Shown: piece after piece, positions 12,201-26,281 of the stretch
Layout of the letters: each line of letters opens with the position of its first letter
Numbering within the stretch: the first letter of the stretch is position 1
DNA from: Takakia lepidozioides
Taxonomy: Eukaryota; Streptophyta; Takakiopsida; Takakiales; Takakiaceae
Length of the DNA stretch: 64,000 nucleotides
Assembly: GCA_030704615.1 (NCBI GenBank)
Contig: CM060732.1
Location: 12,770,001-12,834,000, forward strand
Direction: 5' to 3'
Notes under the pieces: generated by a model
The model's input: only the letters and a program-made list of their open reading frames with translations
Database searches by the model: none
Told to the model about the DNA's origin: nothing
Position numbers and translations under genes: made by a program

Positions 12201-14437
12201 TAACCATCTCAACTCTTTAGTAGACTTCAGCCCCTCAACCTCTGGGCATCCTCCGAGCAACTGACTGAAAATGTATCCCAATCAGTAGCCGGTTTGCAGG
12301 TTTGGATGCTCATCCCTGTCCAGAAAACTTTTGTCACTTTGTTCATCCTGCCGAGTCGAAATACAGATGTACAACTGTCCAATTGGACACCCATTCTCCT
12401 CGTGGTATCCTGGTGCTAAGAAGGTCAAGTGGAGCACATGTGGCAGGAGAAAGCACCCAGAGGAGTAAATAGGAATACCTGCAAGATGCTTGATGTCTGA
12501 ATTTCTGACACACATGCACCATCCCACATTCAGCTTCTCCAACTTTGTTAGCCCTGTCAAATGCAGGGTACGGATAATTTAGGAAAGACTTGCTCAATCC
12601 GTTCCACCACCCTTTGGAACCCACCGTGTAGTTACAGAGAGCAAGGACCATGATGAATTGCATTGCCAAGGAATGATCACTGGACTCAGCCCAGATCAAA
12701 CCCTTTAATCTTGAAATCGTTTCTCTCAGGCAAATATACTTCAGTGTTTGAGATCAAACCAAACCTTTGAGATGAACAAAGCCACCATGAATTCGAGGAC
12801 AACGTTCAAAGTCAAGATGCTTGAGGTTGACAAGATTTGCTAGGTGGTGCATGCCACCTGCAGTGATCAAGTTGCTGCCACGGATACTCAGCGATGTCAA
12901 GCTGCCAAAGCCTGCAACTCAAAGCAAGAACTTTTATTAGGACTCCATAACTATGGTGGCAAATAACATGGAGCAAAAACATTGACTGTTAAAGTGAGTA
13001 ACTCCTTAATCATCTGTCTAGAAAGCCACCCCTCTTTGCTAGGTCAGACAGGATGGAAGTGGCCAGGGCAAGTAAGCAAACAGTTGCCATACTCCTTTCC
13101 CACTGTCCCTCAAAATCCCCTGAAAGAACCTTGATTACAAATAGACAGTACAAAATGGAAGTTGAGACCAAGTGCAAAAAGTCGAGCTCCAGGGAGAGAG
13201 ATTGCCTGTGAAGGAGGAGAGACCAGCGTCTGAGATATGGTCACAGTAATTCAAGCTCAATGTCTGCATATTATCACACACCTCAAGTAACGCAAGACCT
13301 GCATCTGTAACACCTGAATTCGAAATGTCCACTGCAAGCAAAGACAGACCCTGTGTACCGATAACTTCCAACCACTTGTCGTCCACACCAGGGTAATCAC
13401 CGAGCAGAACATCCTGGTCATAGGCCACAGACGTACTGAATTGAAGGCAATCCCTCCCCTTCACATGACTTATATATGGGTTTCTTAGAGTACATCGTGC
13501 AACGGCCATGTCCAGTGCTTGGCCGTATTCACAGGACTAATAGCAATCAGCCGACAATTAGTGGGGATAGGTACTCCAACCTCAATTTCAACTCAGTAAA
13601 ACCTCAGTAAACCAATCTGTGTAAAAACCTCGACTCGACAAAGGTGCTTGGAGAGATAGAATGTACTCATAAGACATTGTTTGCCGTAGCCTTGTGGCCA
13701 TTGACCCTGCGCCCAGTTTGAGCGGAACACAAAGGGACAGACCCTACCTTTGTCAGGGGCTGACGCCGGGCTTGGAGAGAGAAAGAGGGAGAGAAGAAAG
13801 GATGGAACTTAATAGATTCCACAGGGACCCCCAATGGCCCATGGAGAGAGAGACAGAGGCGCTCCTATCCATAGAGAAAAGGATAACATTGATGAAAGAA
13901 ATACATTCTAGTAAGAGTAGCAAGGGAAGTCGCTCGATAATAGGAAAGTTAGACAATGGCATACCTGCAAAGCACAACCTGAAAAAGCAGGTAGGAATGG
14001 CACTGCTAGAAGCTGACGCCGCACAAGCTCATTGAAAATCTGCTGACTTAAGTCCTTGGGGACCCCTGCCAATGTGTTGTACCTCTCTATGTGCTGCAAC
14101 TCACACATCCCCACTCAGAGGTCAGGATCTACTGTCTTCTGTGAAACCACAACACACAAGAACACATGCGCCAGACAGCAAACACATTTCTGATGTCACA
14201 TCATGTTTCCACAGGCACTTCAGTATGGCATACCTTGCATAGCTCTCGAACAGACAAGTCCAAAAGAGAGAGAGATAAGCCCCCGCTGCAGGCAGGGTCT
14301 GTGACTGGCATGGCTAATCCTGGTTTGATAGGCCATCGCAAGCTGATGCTGCGGCTTAGCTTTCCAGAACCCAGTCCCCGTCCCTCTTCACCTTCCTGTT
14401 CTGACTGCTCCCGCCTTCGAGAGCATGCCCCTCCCAT
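6270..14437 (-). CDS. All-LRR protein, 580 aa, orthologue-like to Arabidopsis At1g15740; 15 exons
   Basis: Exons in reading order: 14234-14437, 13965-14093, 13206-13413, 12765-12911, 12479-12553, 11737-11808, 11487-11558, 10966-11037, 10794-10865, 10338-10409, 9240-9311, 8426-8569, 7846-7917, 6556-6702, 6270-6454. They sum to 1743 nt, in frame throughout. The protein starts MGGACSRRRE with a basic SRSISLRW stretch. A leader containing LSQQIFNELV follows, then about 16 LRRs of the 24-residue type (GLxxLxxLxLxxxxVTDxGL), ending LSALPNLTVIRLN. Motifs and length match the plant LRR family of Arabidopsis At1g15740, recalled from memory. It has no kinase, transmembrane segment or signal peptide, so an intracellular LRR scaffold is likely; the biochemical role is unknown. 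Exons 6-11 and 13 are exactly 72 nt, one repeat each, with phase-1 borders. Intron 3 appears to start with GC rather than GT. Introns carry transposon fragments. Confidence 0.93.
7130..7560 (+). repeat. Dispersed intronic repeat, family B copy 1
   Basis: Sequence in the intron between LRR exons 13 and 14. It contains CATGGGAAGCTCAGAGAGCT followed by TATAGAAC. A close relative lies at about 9500-9570 in another intron of the same gene, and a reverse-complement relative lies near 21225-21300 outside the gene. A second shared block (GTGCCTCATGTAGGTAAGCTG, shown here split as GTGCCTCATG TAGGTAAGCTG) recurs near 7249, 8900 and 9697. This is an old dispersed element of unknown class. Confidence 0.55.
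9500..9570 (+). repeat. Dispersed intronic repeat, family B copy 2
   Basis: Shares the CATGGGAAGCTCAAAGAGCT core with the copy near 7390. It sits directly upstream of the 57-bp tandem duplication in the same intron. Confidence 0.5.
9565..9678 (+). repeat. Two-copy tandem repeat, 57-bp unit
   Basis: A 57-bp unit beginning near AAGAAAGAATGACAGACTC occurs twice head to tail (about 9565-9621 and 9622-9678) with one visible base difference. It lies in the intron between LRR exons 10 and 11, inside a patch of dispersed repeat sequence. Confidence 0.85.
9945..10090 (+). repeat. LINE 3'-end-like dispersed repeat, family A copy 1
   Basis: Contains GGAGTGAGCCCCTCACAA and GGTCTATGGCCATAAGGCTA. The same order of blocks recurs at about 15465-15600, directly downstream of a LINE-type zinc-finger fragment, so this is probably a 3'-end fragment of the same LINE family. 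It lies within an intron of the LRR gene. Confidence 0.6.
13665..13770 (-). repeat. LINE 3'-end-like dispersed repeat, family A copy 2 (inverted)
   Basis: On the minus strand this reads ATGGCCACAAGGCTACGGCA followed by a CTTATG terminus, matching the copy at about 15540-15600. It lies in the intron between LRR exons 2 and 3, in the sense direction of the host gene. Confidence 0.6.
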
Positions 14438-14999
14438 GGCTGCTCCCCTGCCTCCCTACACTGTCCTCTTTCTGTTTCCATCTACAGCCATCCCTGTCAC
14501 GCCACACCCTACAGTCAAGATCCAGATGCACCGATATGTCAAAGAGAGGATTGGAGGCTTGTATTCCTTACAGGCAAAATAGTATTCCTTACTTGGTGAC
14601 CCAAAGAGAGGGTGAAGCTTCTGAAAATCTGAACCAAGTCTATTAATCAAGACACTCATCAGCACATGAAGTTGACATTGAAGTTGTGAAGGAAACAGAG
14701 GCACTGGCCACAGACTGCTTTCAGGGAGGGGCACTTTGCCAGGACCCCAGTTGTTGGTTGTTCTATTTCATTGCATAAGGGCTTCTTGTTCTTTCCTTCC
14801 TCTGCCCGTTCTAAAACAGTGGGAGAGGCACCATCACCCAATTGGGACTACAGTGACAGTGCTAGAATCAACATTCTGATAATTTAGAGCATGATGTCCA
14901 TACCCTTTTTTACATCGAGGACCCAATTCCCTATAACCAGATTGCTTTTGACTGTGGGAATGTGGTCATTTTCTGGATGAGACTCACGTAACCTGGTGG

Positions 15000-15000
<1 letters not shown>

Positions 15001-15028
<28 letters not shown>
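15001..15028. repeat. (TC)n microsatellite
   Basis: Fourteen uninterrupted TC dinucleotides, immediately followed by a partial family A repeat (about 15030-15085). It lies 0.56 kb upstream of the minus-strand LRR start codon and could also act as a GA-rich promoter element, though nothing shows that. Confidence 0.95.
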
Positions 15029-15030
<2 letters not shown>

Positions 15031-15139
15031 CGTCCAAACTGGGCGCCGGATCTGGCTACAGCAAACAAAGTCTTCTGAGTGAATTAGTTAGGCATTCCAA
15101 CCTGTGACATGGGCAAGGACCTTAAAGATGATCTGAAGG

Positions 15140-15600
15140 GGCACACCTACCTTCGGCACTAGACTGAAATTTAAACTCAGGGCGAGGAGCCTACCTTTGA
15201 ACAATAAATAGATGCCGAGAGGAAAAGGAGACTGTAATTGCCCGATGTGCGGGCAACCTGAATACAACATCCATTTTCTCATACAATGTCCGGGGTATTC
15301 TCACCAGAGAGTGACCCTCCTCAGGAACATGAGGAACTTGGTTCCTGCACCTCTGTTCACCAACTTTGAAAATTTTGAGGCTGAGCCTAAGCTCTGGCCC
15401 TGTTGAGGTCTAACTTTTGGGCTGCTCAACATGGCAGATTGATGCTTGTGTGAAGGGCTTATCTGGAAAGCCCGAATTAGTTGTTTATATCCAGGTAGTG
15501 GAGTGAGCCCCTCACAACGGTAGTGCCTATTCCATATGTTTCCGTCCAAAGTGGACGCTGGGCCTATGGCCACAAGGCTACGGCAAACAAAGTCTTATGA
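15140..15600 (+). mobile_element. LINE fragment: RT C-terminal zinc-finger region plus 3' end
   Basis: About 15212-15345 reads CPMCGQPEYNIHFLIQCPGY followed by LRNM. This is the CxxC...H...C module common at the C terminus of plant LINE reverse transcriptases. The reverse transcriptase body is absent and the frame is lost afterwards. The segment at 15465-15600 is the family A 3' end, found also at about 9.95, 13.67 and 15.03 kb. Together this looks like a 5'-truncated, decayed LINE insertion upstream of the LRR gene. Confidence 0.6.
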
Positions 15601-18600
15601 GGACATTCTCAGTGCAATTGATCAAGACATTGTCTAGATGAAACTCCTTCTTTGGCCCCTTAGTCAAAGAAATAAGATGCCAAAGATATCACGACGACAG
15701 AAATCCTAACGTGTACAAAGGTACAACTCACTTGTGCTCCCAGCACTCGAGCCAATCCTAATTCCGTCCTCTTCTCATCCTTTCTCCTCTTTTTCCTAAT
15801 CTGATCTGCACGAAGTAGGCAATGGGATGATTGACCACAAGCTATGGCATGCATGGCATAAGAAGATACAGTTGTTTGTTCTCTTGTCAGAGCAAAATAC
15901 AAAAATGTAAGACCTCATCCGAATTCCTCTGTCAATGTTTCGAGGATATACAGATATACTTGAACTTCTTTGGTTACGCTTCAATTCCTCTGTCAACTCT
16001 ACAAGGATATAGAAATACTGTTGGACTCCTTCCGCTGAACGTCACCAATTCAATGAAGCACAAGAGGCACATCCAAGGGGAGTCAAATCATCGGGAAATC
16101 AAGACCAAGCAGAAAACCCAACGATAATTACAGCAAGCCGCCATGGCCATTCACGGCAAGGACAGAGGTTCAGAGGAGAACCCACCACGGTAATAACATG
16201 GAATGGAACCGCTGCCCGAGTTACGTGATGCCAATTGTCCGAAGTATTGGCACCGGCTAGTTGACCAATTGAGAAACATCCCACAGAGTACTTTGCTACA
16301 ACAGCTTGTGTGTCTCTTTGACCGTAAGAACGTGTGTCTCTCCCATGACGGCTGGGCAGATACTGAAAGTAAACCAAAGGTATCCAATACAAGGTAGAGA
16401 GCAGATTGAGGTGAACCAGAAAGAAATTCACTCCCACCCCATTAGTGACAAGTCCCAAATCAAGCTTCACCTCCCCTTTCCAGCGAAAAATTCGAGAGTA
16501 TCAGAGTTCATTTCCAGAGGTTTCAGAAGAACGTTTTCTATCTTCGGATTCCTGCGAAACTTTGCTTGTGGAGCAGCAGCGGAAATTGCAGCAAAGAGAG
16601 AACCCGCGTAAGCTCCAGTTTTTCATAATTGCAACTCCTTCACAAAGTCACCCGCAATACTTTTGTGAGAGAGAATTGCTGTGCAATTCATGGTGCGAAG
16701 ACACCAACCCACTTCAGGATTACCGTGGCACACAGGAAATTTTCCCATCAACACCCCCAAACTGTCTCACATCCCTCTTTGCAGTTTTACTAAGATTCTA
16801 CGCCAGCGTTTGCTTTCCTCAAACATATCTCGAAAACAGAGTGAAGATGTACGGATTCGCTTGTGCTGATCGATGAAAATCATCGGACTCCGACTTCACT
16901 CCATAACTCAGCCCCGTCGCTGACCCCACCGTTTTTGTCATCATGTGAGCTTAGAGGGCTTTGCGTTGCGTCACTGTTGTCCCATTCATGACTCGGTGGA
17001 AAGATGACATCACCAATATTTACTCGGAATGAAATGGGGCACAGTGGTTTTAAAGATATCCCGAAAACAAGATATGATTGTTGATACTGTATCATGCCGT
17101 GGATAAGAAGCGAACATTACTATAAGAATTGGGTGTTGGGTGCGTCCAAGAATTCCACGCTCGAGGATCCAAGCATCTCCTTACTACTGACTGGCTTTTA
17201 TGTGAGTTGTGCGAATGGACCATTTATGACGAGGCCCTAGAAGCATCGATAACCAATTGTGAGTAGGAAAAAACTCCACTGAAAAACAAGAAAAGACATC
17301 CGCAGGAAGCGGATCCACCTCCTCCCTATACAATGCTGCCAGCTGATCGACTAAAAGTTCGGTTTGACATAAACACAAGAGGTGTGTTGCTACATACATT
17401 AGGAAGCCTCACTTCCCTGACCCCACCAAGTCCATCCGAAAGAACTCCAAGTATATATTCCTGGTTTACCCAGTTGCTTATAATGGAGAATCGTCATCAC
17501 ACTGCTCGTCCTCGTCATCATCAACTTCTCTTCGTTGCCAGCACATGATCTCCACAAGAGGTTTGTACGTGACTGTCATTGCAGACACCTGAGCAACCAT
17601 CGATCGTATCCCACACAACCACTGTCAGCCTTTACTTCGCTCACATCTTCCTCGCACGTTTCGGCACCTCCACACCAGCCATGAACCTTCTTCTTCTTCT
17701 TCTTCGTCCAGTCCGTTGAACAAAGTCCCAACGAACAAAGACGAAGCAACCGAAAAAGAGATGAAGAAGACAAAGAGACAAAGACGAGACACTGGCCAGT
17801 GGCGATGTTTTTTCTCTTTTTTTGTCCTTCTCGGGGGCCCGGGTAGAAAAACAAATATTTACATATACTGACAAAAAACCTTTAACCGCCAGCTCAAAGG
17901 AGCACCAATCGAGCAGAGAGCATTATGCTAATGTTTTATTGTATGTTCAAATTAAAGCCTTCAGTTTTCATTTTTAATCTTTAGGAGATAAGGGGCACAT
18001 GCCTTCAGCTGCTTGCCACATGGCGTTGTCGTGTTTGTCCCCAAGAAACTGCCTACGTGGCACAATATGGCCTCGTACAGCCAGCGCAGCGTAAAGGATG
18101 GTGGGCTCGGAACAAATACCGAGGCATACGTGTGCCGGGATCCAGGCTGCCACGTAATTTATTCCAAAAATATCGGTATTTTCCTGTTCAGAATTGCCAC
18201 CACTGAGCGTCGACGAACTTGTACAGCGTCAGTCAAAGGCGACCCGAATGGCCGGGATAATAATAAAGTTGACCGGCCACCGCCCGTCCCTGGCTCCCTG
18301 CCACCCCGCAAGTGCCGGAGCCGCCCGTGGGCATTATGAGGAGGATGGATAGATAATGAATTGTACATCTAATCGCGGAAGATGGATGGAGGCATTCGTT
18401 TTATCCGAACGAGTCTCATCCCGTGAGGCTTCCGTGAGGGCAGGGGGTGGCGTCCAGCACAGGTCTGTGAGAGCAGCGCCGCACGCAAGGCCGCATCTTT
18501 GCTGCGTTGCGTGCCCGCATGTTTCTTCTTGTCGTCAGATAGACTCAAGCACATTAATGGCTGCTGCCTCCGCCGGAGGAAGAGACAAGAGACAAGGGAC

Positions 18601-21557
18601 CTCGGACTGGCACCAACGGGCCCGGCTCATTGAAAGAGAGACCAGTGCAGCTGGATCTTCAACTTTCCAGAACTAGCAAGCTTTCGTGGATTGGAGATTG
18701 ATCAATGTAGTGCATGGAGGCGAGCTCTCTCAGCTAGTTAGAAAGGTTGTGATGCATTCCGTGTGACTTTCACGGAGCATGTATCAGTGTGTTGGTGGAT
18801 GTCTGTTCCTGAACTCGTCGGTTCATGAGGCGCCATATATGCGGAGTTGAAATCAGTAGCAGATCCCGCAGGTCGGAAGATGAGGATACACTGAGCACTC
18901 ATGTCAACCTTCTTTCGGGGGAAAGTTTGAGAGATCAGGAAGCACGATTTCTTAGTTTTGGGTCCTTCCCGTTTGCGCGCAACTGGTGAAGTTCTTCTCT
19001 GGATGTACAGCCTCGGCCGCCCTTTCTCTGCTTTCAGCGTATGGAACCATATATCCTAAGGCACCTCATTTTACTTTCTGTGGGACTCATTGAGCAAGGA
19101 CTGCCAAATGTTGTCCTTGCTTGCACAAACGATTTTAGTCTTATTTCGCCTATCGTAGGTTACCTCACTGATCTCGAGCACCTGGATCACCTTGACGGAA
19201 ACTATGGAAATAGTGGGGAATCTGCATGCATCTTCTATCAAAATCCTGGAGCACCAGGAGATGATTTGAGCTAGCTGCTAGTTTACTTCTGACCATTTAA
19301 AGAGCTAGATTTCTCCAGCCCTTTAAATGGTCTGAAGTATACTCCCTCGAGTCATCAAGGTTGTCTCCAGTTGCTCTAGCATTGTTTCCTTTCTTAGGTC
19401 TTTTCTTTCATCTTTTTCATCTCTAATATTCCTAGCCAGTAGTACACTTCTATCATGTCGTGGCAAATCCATTTGCTTATCACGGGAAGAGATGTGCAGA
19501 ATTTTTGGATCTTTGTCTAGTCTTGATAGCAAGGTTTCGTTGAGTCTAAGTAGATGGACTGCTTTACAAATGATTGGACACTATCCAAGGTTTGCCAATG
19601 ACATAGAGTCTCCATCATTCCATAACAGCTTTGGGATGTTGTGTAAGGAAAGATTCTCTCGGGATAGGATTACCCTGAAGTACTGAAGAAGTCCCTTCCA
19701 AGGGTCACTTGTGGAGGAAGAAGCCAAGGGAAGAACTAGGAACCTTCATAATACTTAAACTTGTGTGGATTTATCATGGCCGATCCCTTACATTCTGCTT
19801 ATTATGCCGAAGAGGGCAATGTGACTGTCGCTTTCCCTCGTAGTGGAGGAGTTAATATGAGCTACCTGTTCACGTGCAGGGTGAATGGTCAAGTCTTATG
19901 GCCAGACTTTGACTAGCTCTGAGATCTTTGTTTGTGTAAGTAGTCAGATATCGAATATTGTCCTTCCTAACAAAGGAACTGAAAAGATTTTGAAGAAGGT
20001 AGCTCGGCAAAGAAAATATATTGCTCGAAAGTGTATTTTGACCAAATCTTGCTGAGAGAATATGAGATTATCACGACTATAAACACGTTGCGAGCTCTAG
20101 TACACTAAAGAAAGCGACTCTCACTGTCATCTTCCAAGTGACTGAGCTCCCAATCCCGGTGACACTCGTTACTCCTAAGAATTTGATCACCTCCTAGTAA
20201 TCAGGAGTCCTGGCAAACCAAAAGTTAGTATGAAAAGATCGTATGACACAAGTTTAATGAATTCGCCCAATGGAGCGGATCTCCGTACAAATGAGCGAGC
20301 ATATATGAGCTCAGTGCGAGATAAAGGATGGAATCACAATGTTTGACAGATATGATATTCGGCGTAGCTACTGATCAACTCCCAGATCGCCATGACAACT
20401 TTGAGTAACTGGAAAGAACTTGTTGAAATCTCCAGCAGATCTTAGAAGAAAAGATATGAGGAATTGTGGCGCAGACAAAAGGTGCCATCATGGTGGCCTT
20501 CACGTCGATGGCGCAAAACAGATGTTGATCTTCATCGAGGAATTTTGAGGAACTGACTTTGAGACGAATCTAGGCAGTTGACCCGGACAGCCCAACTTGC
20601 TAAGTACGTCCGTTGTGGAGGCGTACCTGCAGCACGATTGCTTACATTTGACAGATCATTTTAGACTTTGAGAATTCGCAGACTGGAATTGTCGCCATAA
20701 TAGTCAGAGCCGTGCACTGCGGACTCAGGCCCAAATGGATAGTGAGCACTAAGTACCCAATTTAGGTATCTCTGCATGTTCGATCACGTTAAGAGTCCTT
20801 CCTTCTCTCATTCTCAAGACGGGTTCACTGTACATAGATCATTACTACTCACATGTAACTTGCATTTAATAAGAGAGGGTTCAAAGCACCGACGTAGGAT
20901 GCATAGGAGTATTTTAGATTTTCTGTTATTCTTTGTATGTCGTGCGCATTTCGGCCGGTCTGGGTGGGACTCGAAGGCTGCTCATGAAGTGCTACATCTG
21001 CGAAGAGCTGCACGTCTCCCCAACTTGCCTCACGTTGTGCCTCCTCTGAGCCTTTTCTTTTTCATGTAATTCATTCCTCCTTTTATCTACCTCCACAACG
21101 TCGCTCAACTCTACACTCTCTTCTCTTCGATATTAGCTCCAAACTGTGTCAACATCATTCGACAGAACTTGGAACTTGGGAGCTTTCCACGGACGTTGCA
21201 AATTACCATTTCATTTCTCTCTTTCTCTCTCTTCCAGATTGTCCCATAAGCTCTATGAGCTTTCCGCGGACGGTATAAAGTACCATTTCATTTCATTTCT
21301 CTCAGAGGCCTTCCTCTTGCATGGACGATCATAAATATCACTGGCTGTCGGTGCCACGAGTACCCATCTAGGTCTGTTTACAATTTCTGTTTGGAAAATC
21401 TCGCTCTAGTACCATGTTATATCTGCAGCGTACATACAAATTTGGGCAGGCCCGGATATCATGCCATTAGATACATCTCAGGGAAACTAACTTCAGGACA
21501 TGCATGCATGTTGAAATTAAGCTAGAATTGTGCACAAATCTGAGGACCACAGCAACC
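15601..21557. other. Gene-poor region, decayed repeats
   Basis: No coding region could be supported across this 6 kb. There is a CTT/CCT-rich tract near 17690-17705. An inverted repeat around 19281-19340 has arms including CCATTTAAAGAGCT and CCCTTTAAATGG. A short ORF near 19777-19917 begins MADPLHSAYY and has a retroelement-like flavour but soon meets stops. A reverse-complement copy of dispersed repeat family B lies at about 21225-21300. The last 200 bases or so should hold the promoter of the plus-strand peroxidase. Confidence 0.45.
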
Positions 21558-24024
<2,467 letters not shown>

Positions 24025-26038
24025 GGCTCATGAAAGAGTAACTTAGATTAAAGTTCTCCTTGTAAACATTTTGCTTCTACATGACTGGCCTAGGAATCCC
24101 GGAAAGGAATAAGACTTTGTGATGATCGTGCGGCATACTAAGTCTCGCACTCCCTGGTTCTGTTATGTCCACAAAATAAATTCTTGTGGGAAACTCACAA
24201 GCGACATCTTCATCTTTGAGCACTTCCACATAGTTATAGAGAGGAATACCAATCTCACAGAGGAAGATCAATATCTCAGGAAAGAGAAAAAAACGCACGA
24301 CGCCCTGCAAGCAATACTAGTTTAGCCGTAGCTAAGAATCTTTAGATGGGTTCTCTAGGTATACTGCCACACTTGTACGGGCAATTTCGCGTTGTTTTAA
24401 GTTAGGAACTGAGACTAAGGATTAAAGCTCCTTAAAGCCCCTAAATTTTTCTGCTATAAATTCGGTTTCTGAATCCCGGAAAGGAACAGATTTTGTGTAA
24501 CATGTATCTGCTGACTGATCCAACACTTTATAGCTGTCAGGTTCACCAACATTTGAAGCAACATCCTCATTTCTTTTGTTTTTGCGAAAGGAAGAGATTT
24601 ACTCAATAGAACCCTCCGAGGAAGAAAACAAGTATGCCACTTTAACCTACCAAGCCCCAAATCCCAATTGCAAAAGAGATTGTGGGAGGCCCAATGGACA
24701 ATGAACTCTTGTTCCAAGGTAGCTTGAGCCTCGAAACTCCTGCTGGCAGCATGGCTCACCGAATGAGACCACTGTGCCTGACCAAATCGTGTTCATCCAA
24801 GCTTTGTGCAAAACTTGAAGAGAATAACTACCGTCACCAATGACTTTCTCACATCTAGCACCAAAGAAGATTGGATCTAAGATTGTCTCCCTGGTGGGGA
24901 TCTCTCCTGCCCTCCCCACATCCCCACATCCCAATGCTCAATCAAGGCGTGAGGAGCAATACCCCCAAGAAGGGCTGATTGCCATTGATCGTACGACAGG
25001 AAGGGGAACCCAACTGTTGTGCAAGTTTGACTAAAGCCAAAGGCATTGCCTCGCAGTTTCAGCAATCTCTAGACGACAAACACGACATTAAAGAGAAGAG
25101 TGCCCCATCCTCTCACTCCACTTCCCTGTGGGAAACCACCATTCATAGTAAGCCAAAGGAAAGTGGAAACCTTGGGGGCTCTACTGGGGTCCAAACTCTG
25201 CACCAAATCAGAAACCTCTCTTGTTGGTTGAAACCCTGGTTTATCAGAACCTCTGAAGCCCTTGCCTGACTTTCTTGAGCCTTCAAACCAATGTTATAGC
25301 CCAGCCGTGCTTTATAGCCAAAAGACCCATATGCTGGAACTCCATAAAAACCTTTCCACCGCCACTCCCCTGGATCCCACTTGCGGATAAGACCTTGATG
25401 GAATAACCACACTGAGAAGGCGCGATTTTTGCATTTGTCCAGAGAAACCTCTTCTCCTGAGTATGCCACCCTAAAATTCGAACCCATTCTGCAAGTTGCT
25501 GAAGTGGGAGACGTTCCAGCCCAGTAGAAACTCTTCGCAAGAGTTGGGAATGAGGTGGATGGGTTTCCAGGATAAGTTAGCACATCCTCATTTTCATTCA
25601 TACGTAGCTGTAAGCCTTAGACTTCTCATCAGAAGAATGGCAGATATGAAGAAACCCGAGTCCCCCTGCAGGGTTGACCATTACCACTATTGCGATCTCT
25701 TTCGTTTGCGGATCATTGCCACCTATGGTTGCCAAATCTCTCCGTTACACACTTCCTTTCAACTCCAGGCTTAACTGCAAACATTAGGCTGGCCAGGAGG
25801 GAATCATCCCTGGGCAACAATATTTTCTCCCACTCCCCTCATCTGCAGCAAAAAGGCCCCCAATCTTTTAGGAAAAAAAGTAAAATTCCAGCTCTAGACC
25901 TCTGATCGATCACAACAAGATGTGGCCTGAGTACACAGATTACACTGTCGGGTCCTAACAAAATTACTATTTTTCGTCGTCGGTGAAAGGTTTTCGGTGT
26001 TTGGGACACAAGGATAGTTAGTGCGCTCGAGTAGGACT
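24025..26038. other. Intergenic region with short duplication and decayed ORFs
   Basis: The block GAATCCCGGAAAGGAA near 24091 in the peroxidase 3' flank recurs near 24473, with partly similar sequence before it, suggesting a duplicated 3' flank. Minus-strand ORFs at 25143-25601 (152 codons) and 24647-24934 look more protein-like than random but match no family I can name. They may be a dead retroelement. No RNA genes were seen. Confidence 0.4.
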
Positions 26039-26047
26039 CTCTATAAC
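26039..26047. repeat. MULE target-site duplication, left copy
   Basis: CTCTATAAC directly abuts the start of the left terminal inverted repeat. The identical nine bases follow the right terminal inverted repeat at 40044-40052. A 9-bp duplication is the usual Mutator-superfamily signature. Confidence 0.93.
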
Positions 26048-26281
26048 GCCAAGCATTAGATGGGGCCCTGGAGTTGAATACGAGGGAGCCGGTTCAGCCA
26101 GCGTGGACCCCCCGCCACCCCATGCCCACCCCGCCTCCGTCGCCCGCACACCGCGCGGCCGCTGCCGCGCGGCACGCCTCCCCGCGCCTCATGTGCCCGC
26201 TGCGGGGACATGAGACGTGTCCTCACCCGCATCCCCATCCCGCCTCCCATCCTGGGCATGCCATCGTCGTCCATCCCCCAT
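26048..26281 (+). repeat. MULE terminal inverted repeat, left
   Basis: 234 bp, very GC-rich, and matches the reverse complement of 39815-40043 with only scattered substitutions and a few small indels. Homology stops just after CCATCCCCCAT. Beyond it the left side has ATGCATGCC-type short repeats, while the right side has a different short repeat, GGATA[C/G]CATGTA. Confidence 0.95.

Noticed and set aside
24647-25601. LINE reverse transcriptase on the minus strand
   Set aside because: Some phrases look retroelement-like, but no RT motif such as FADD or a QGCPLS-type box is present, so no call is made.
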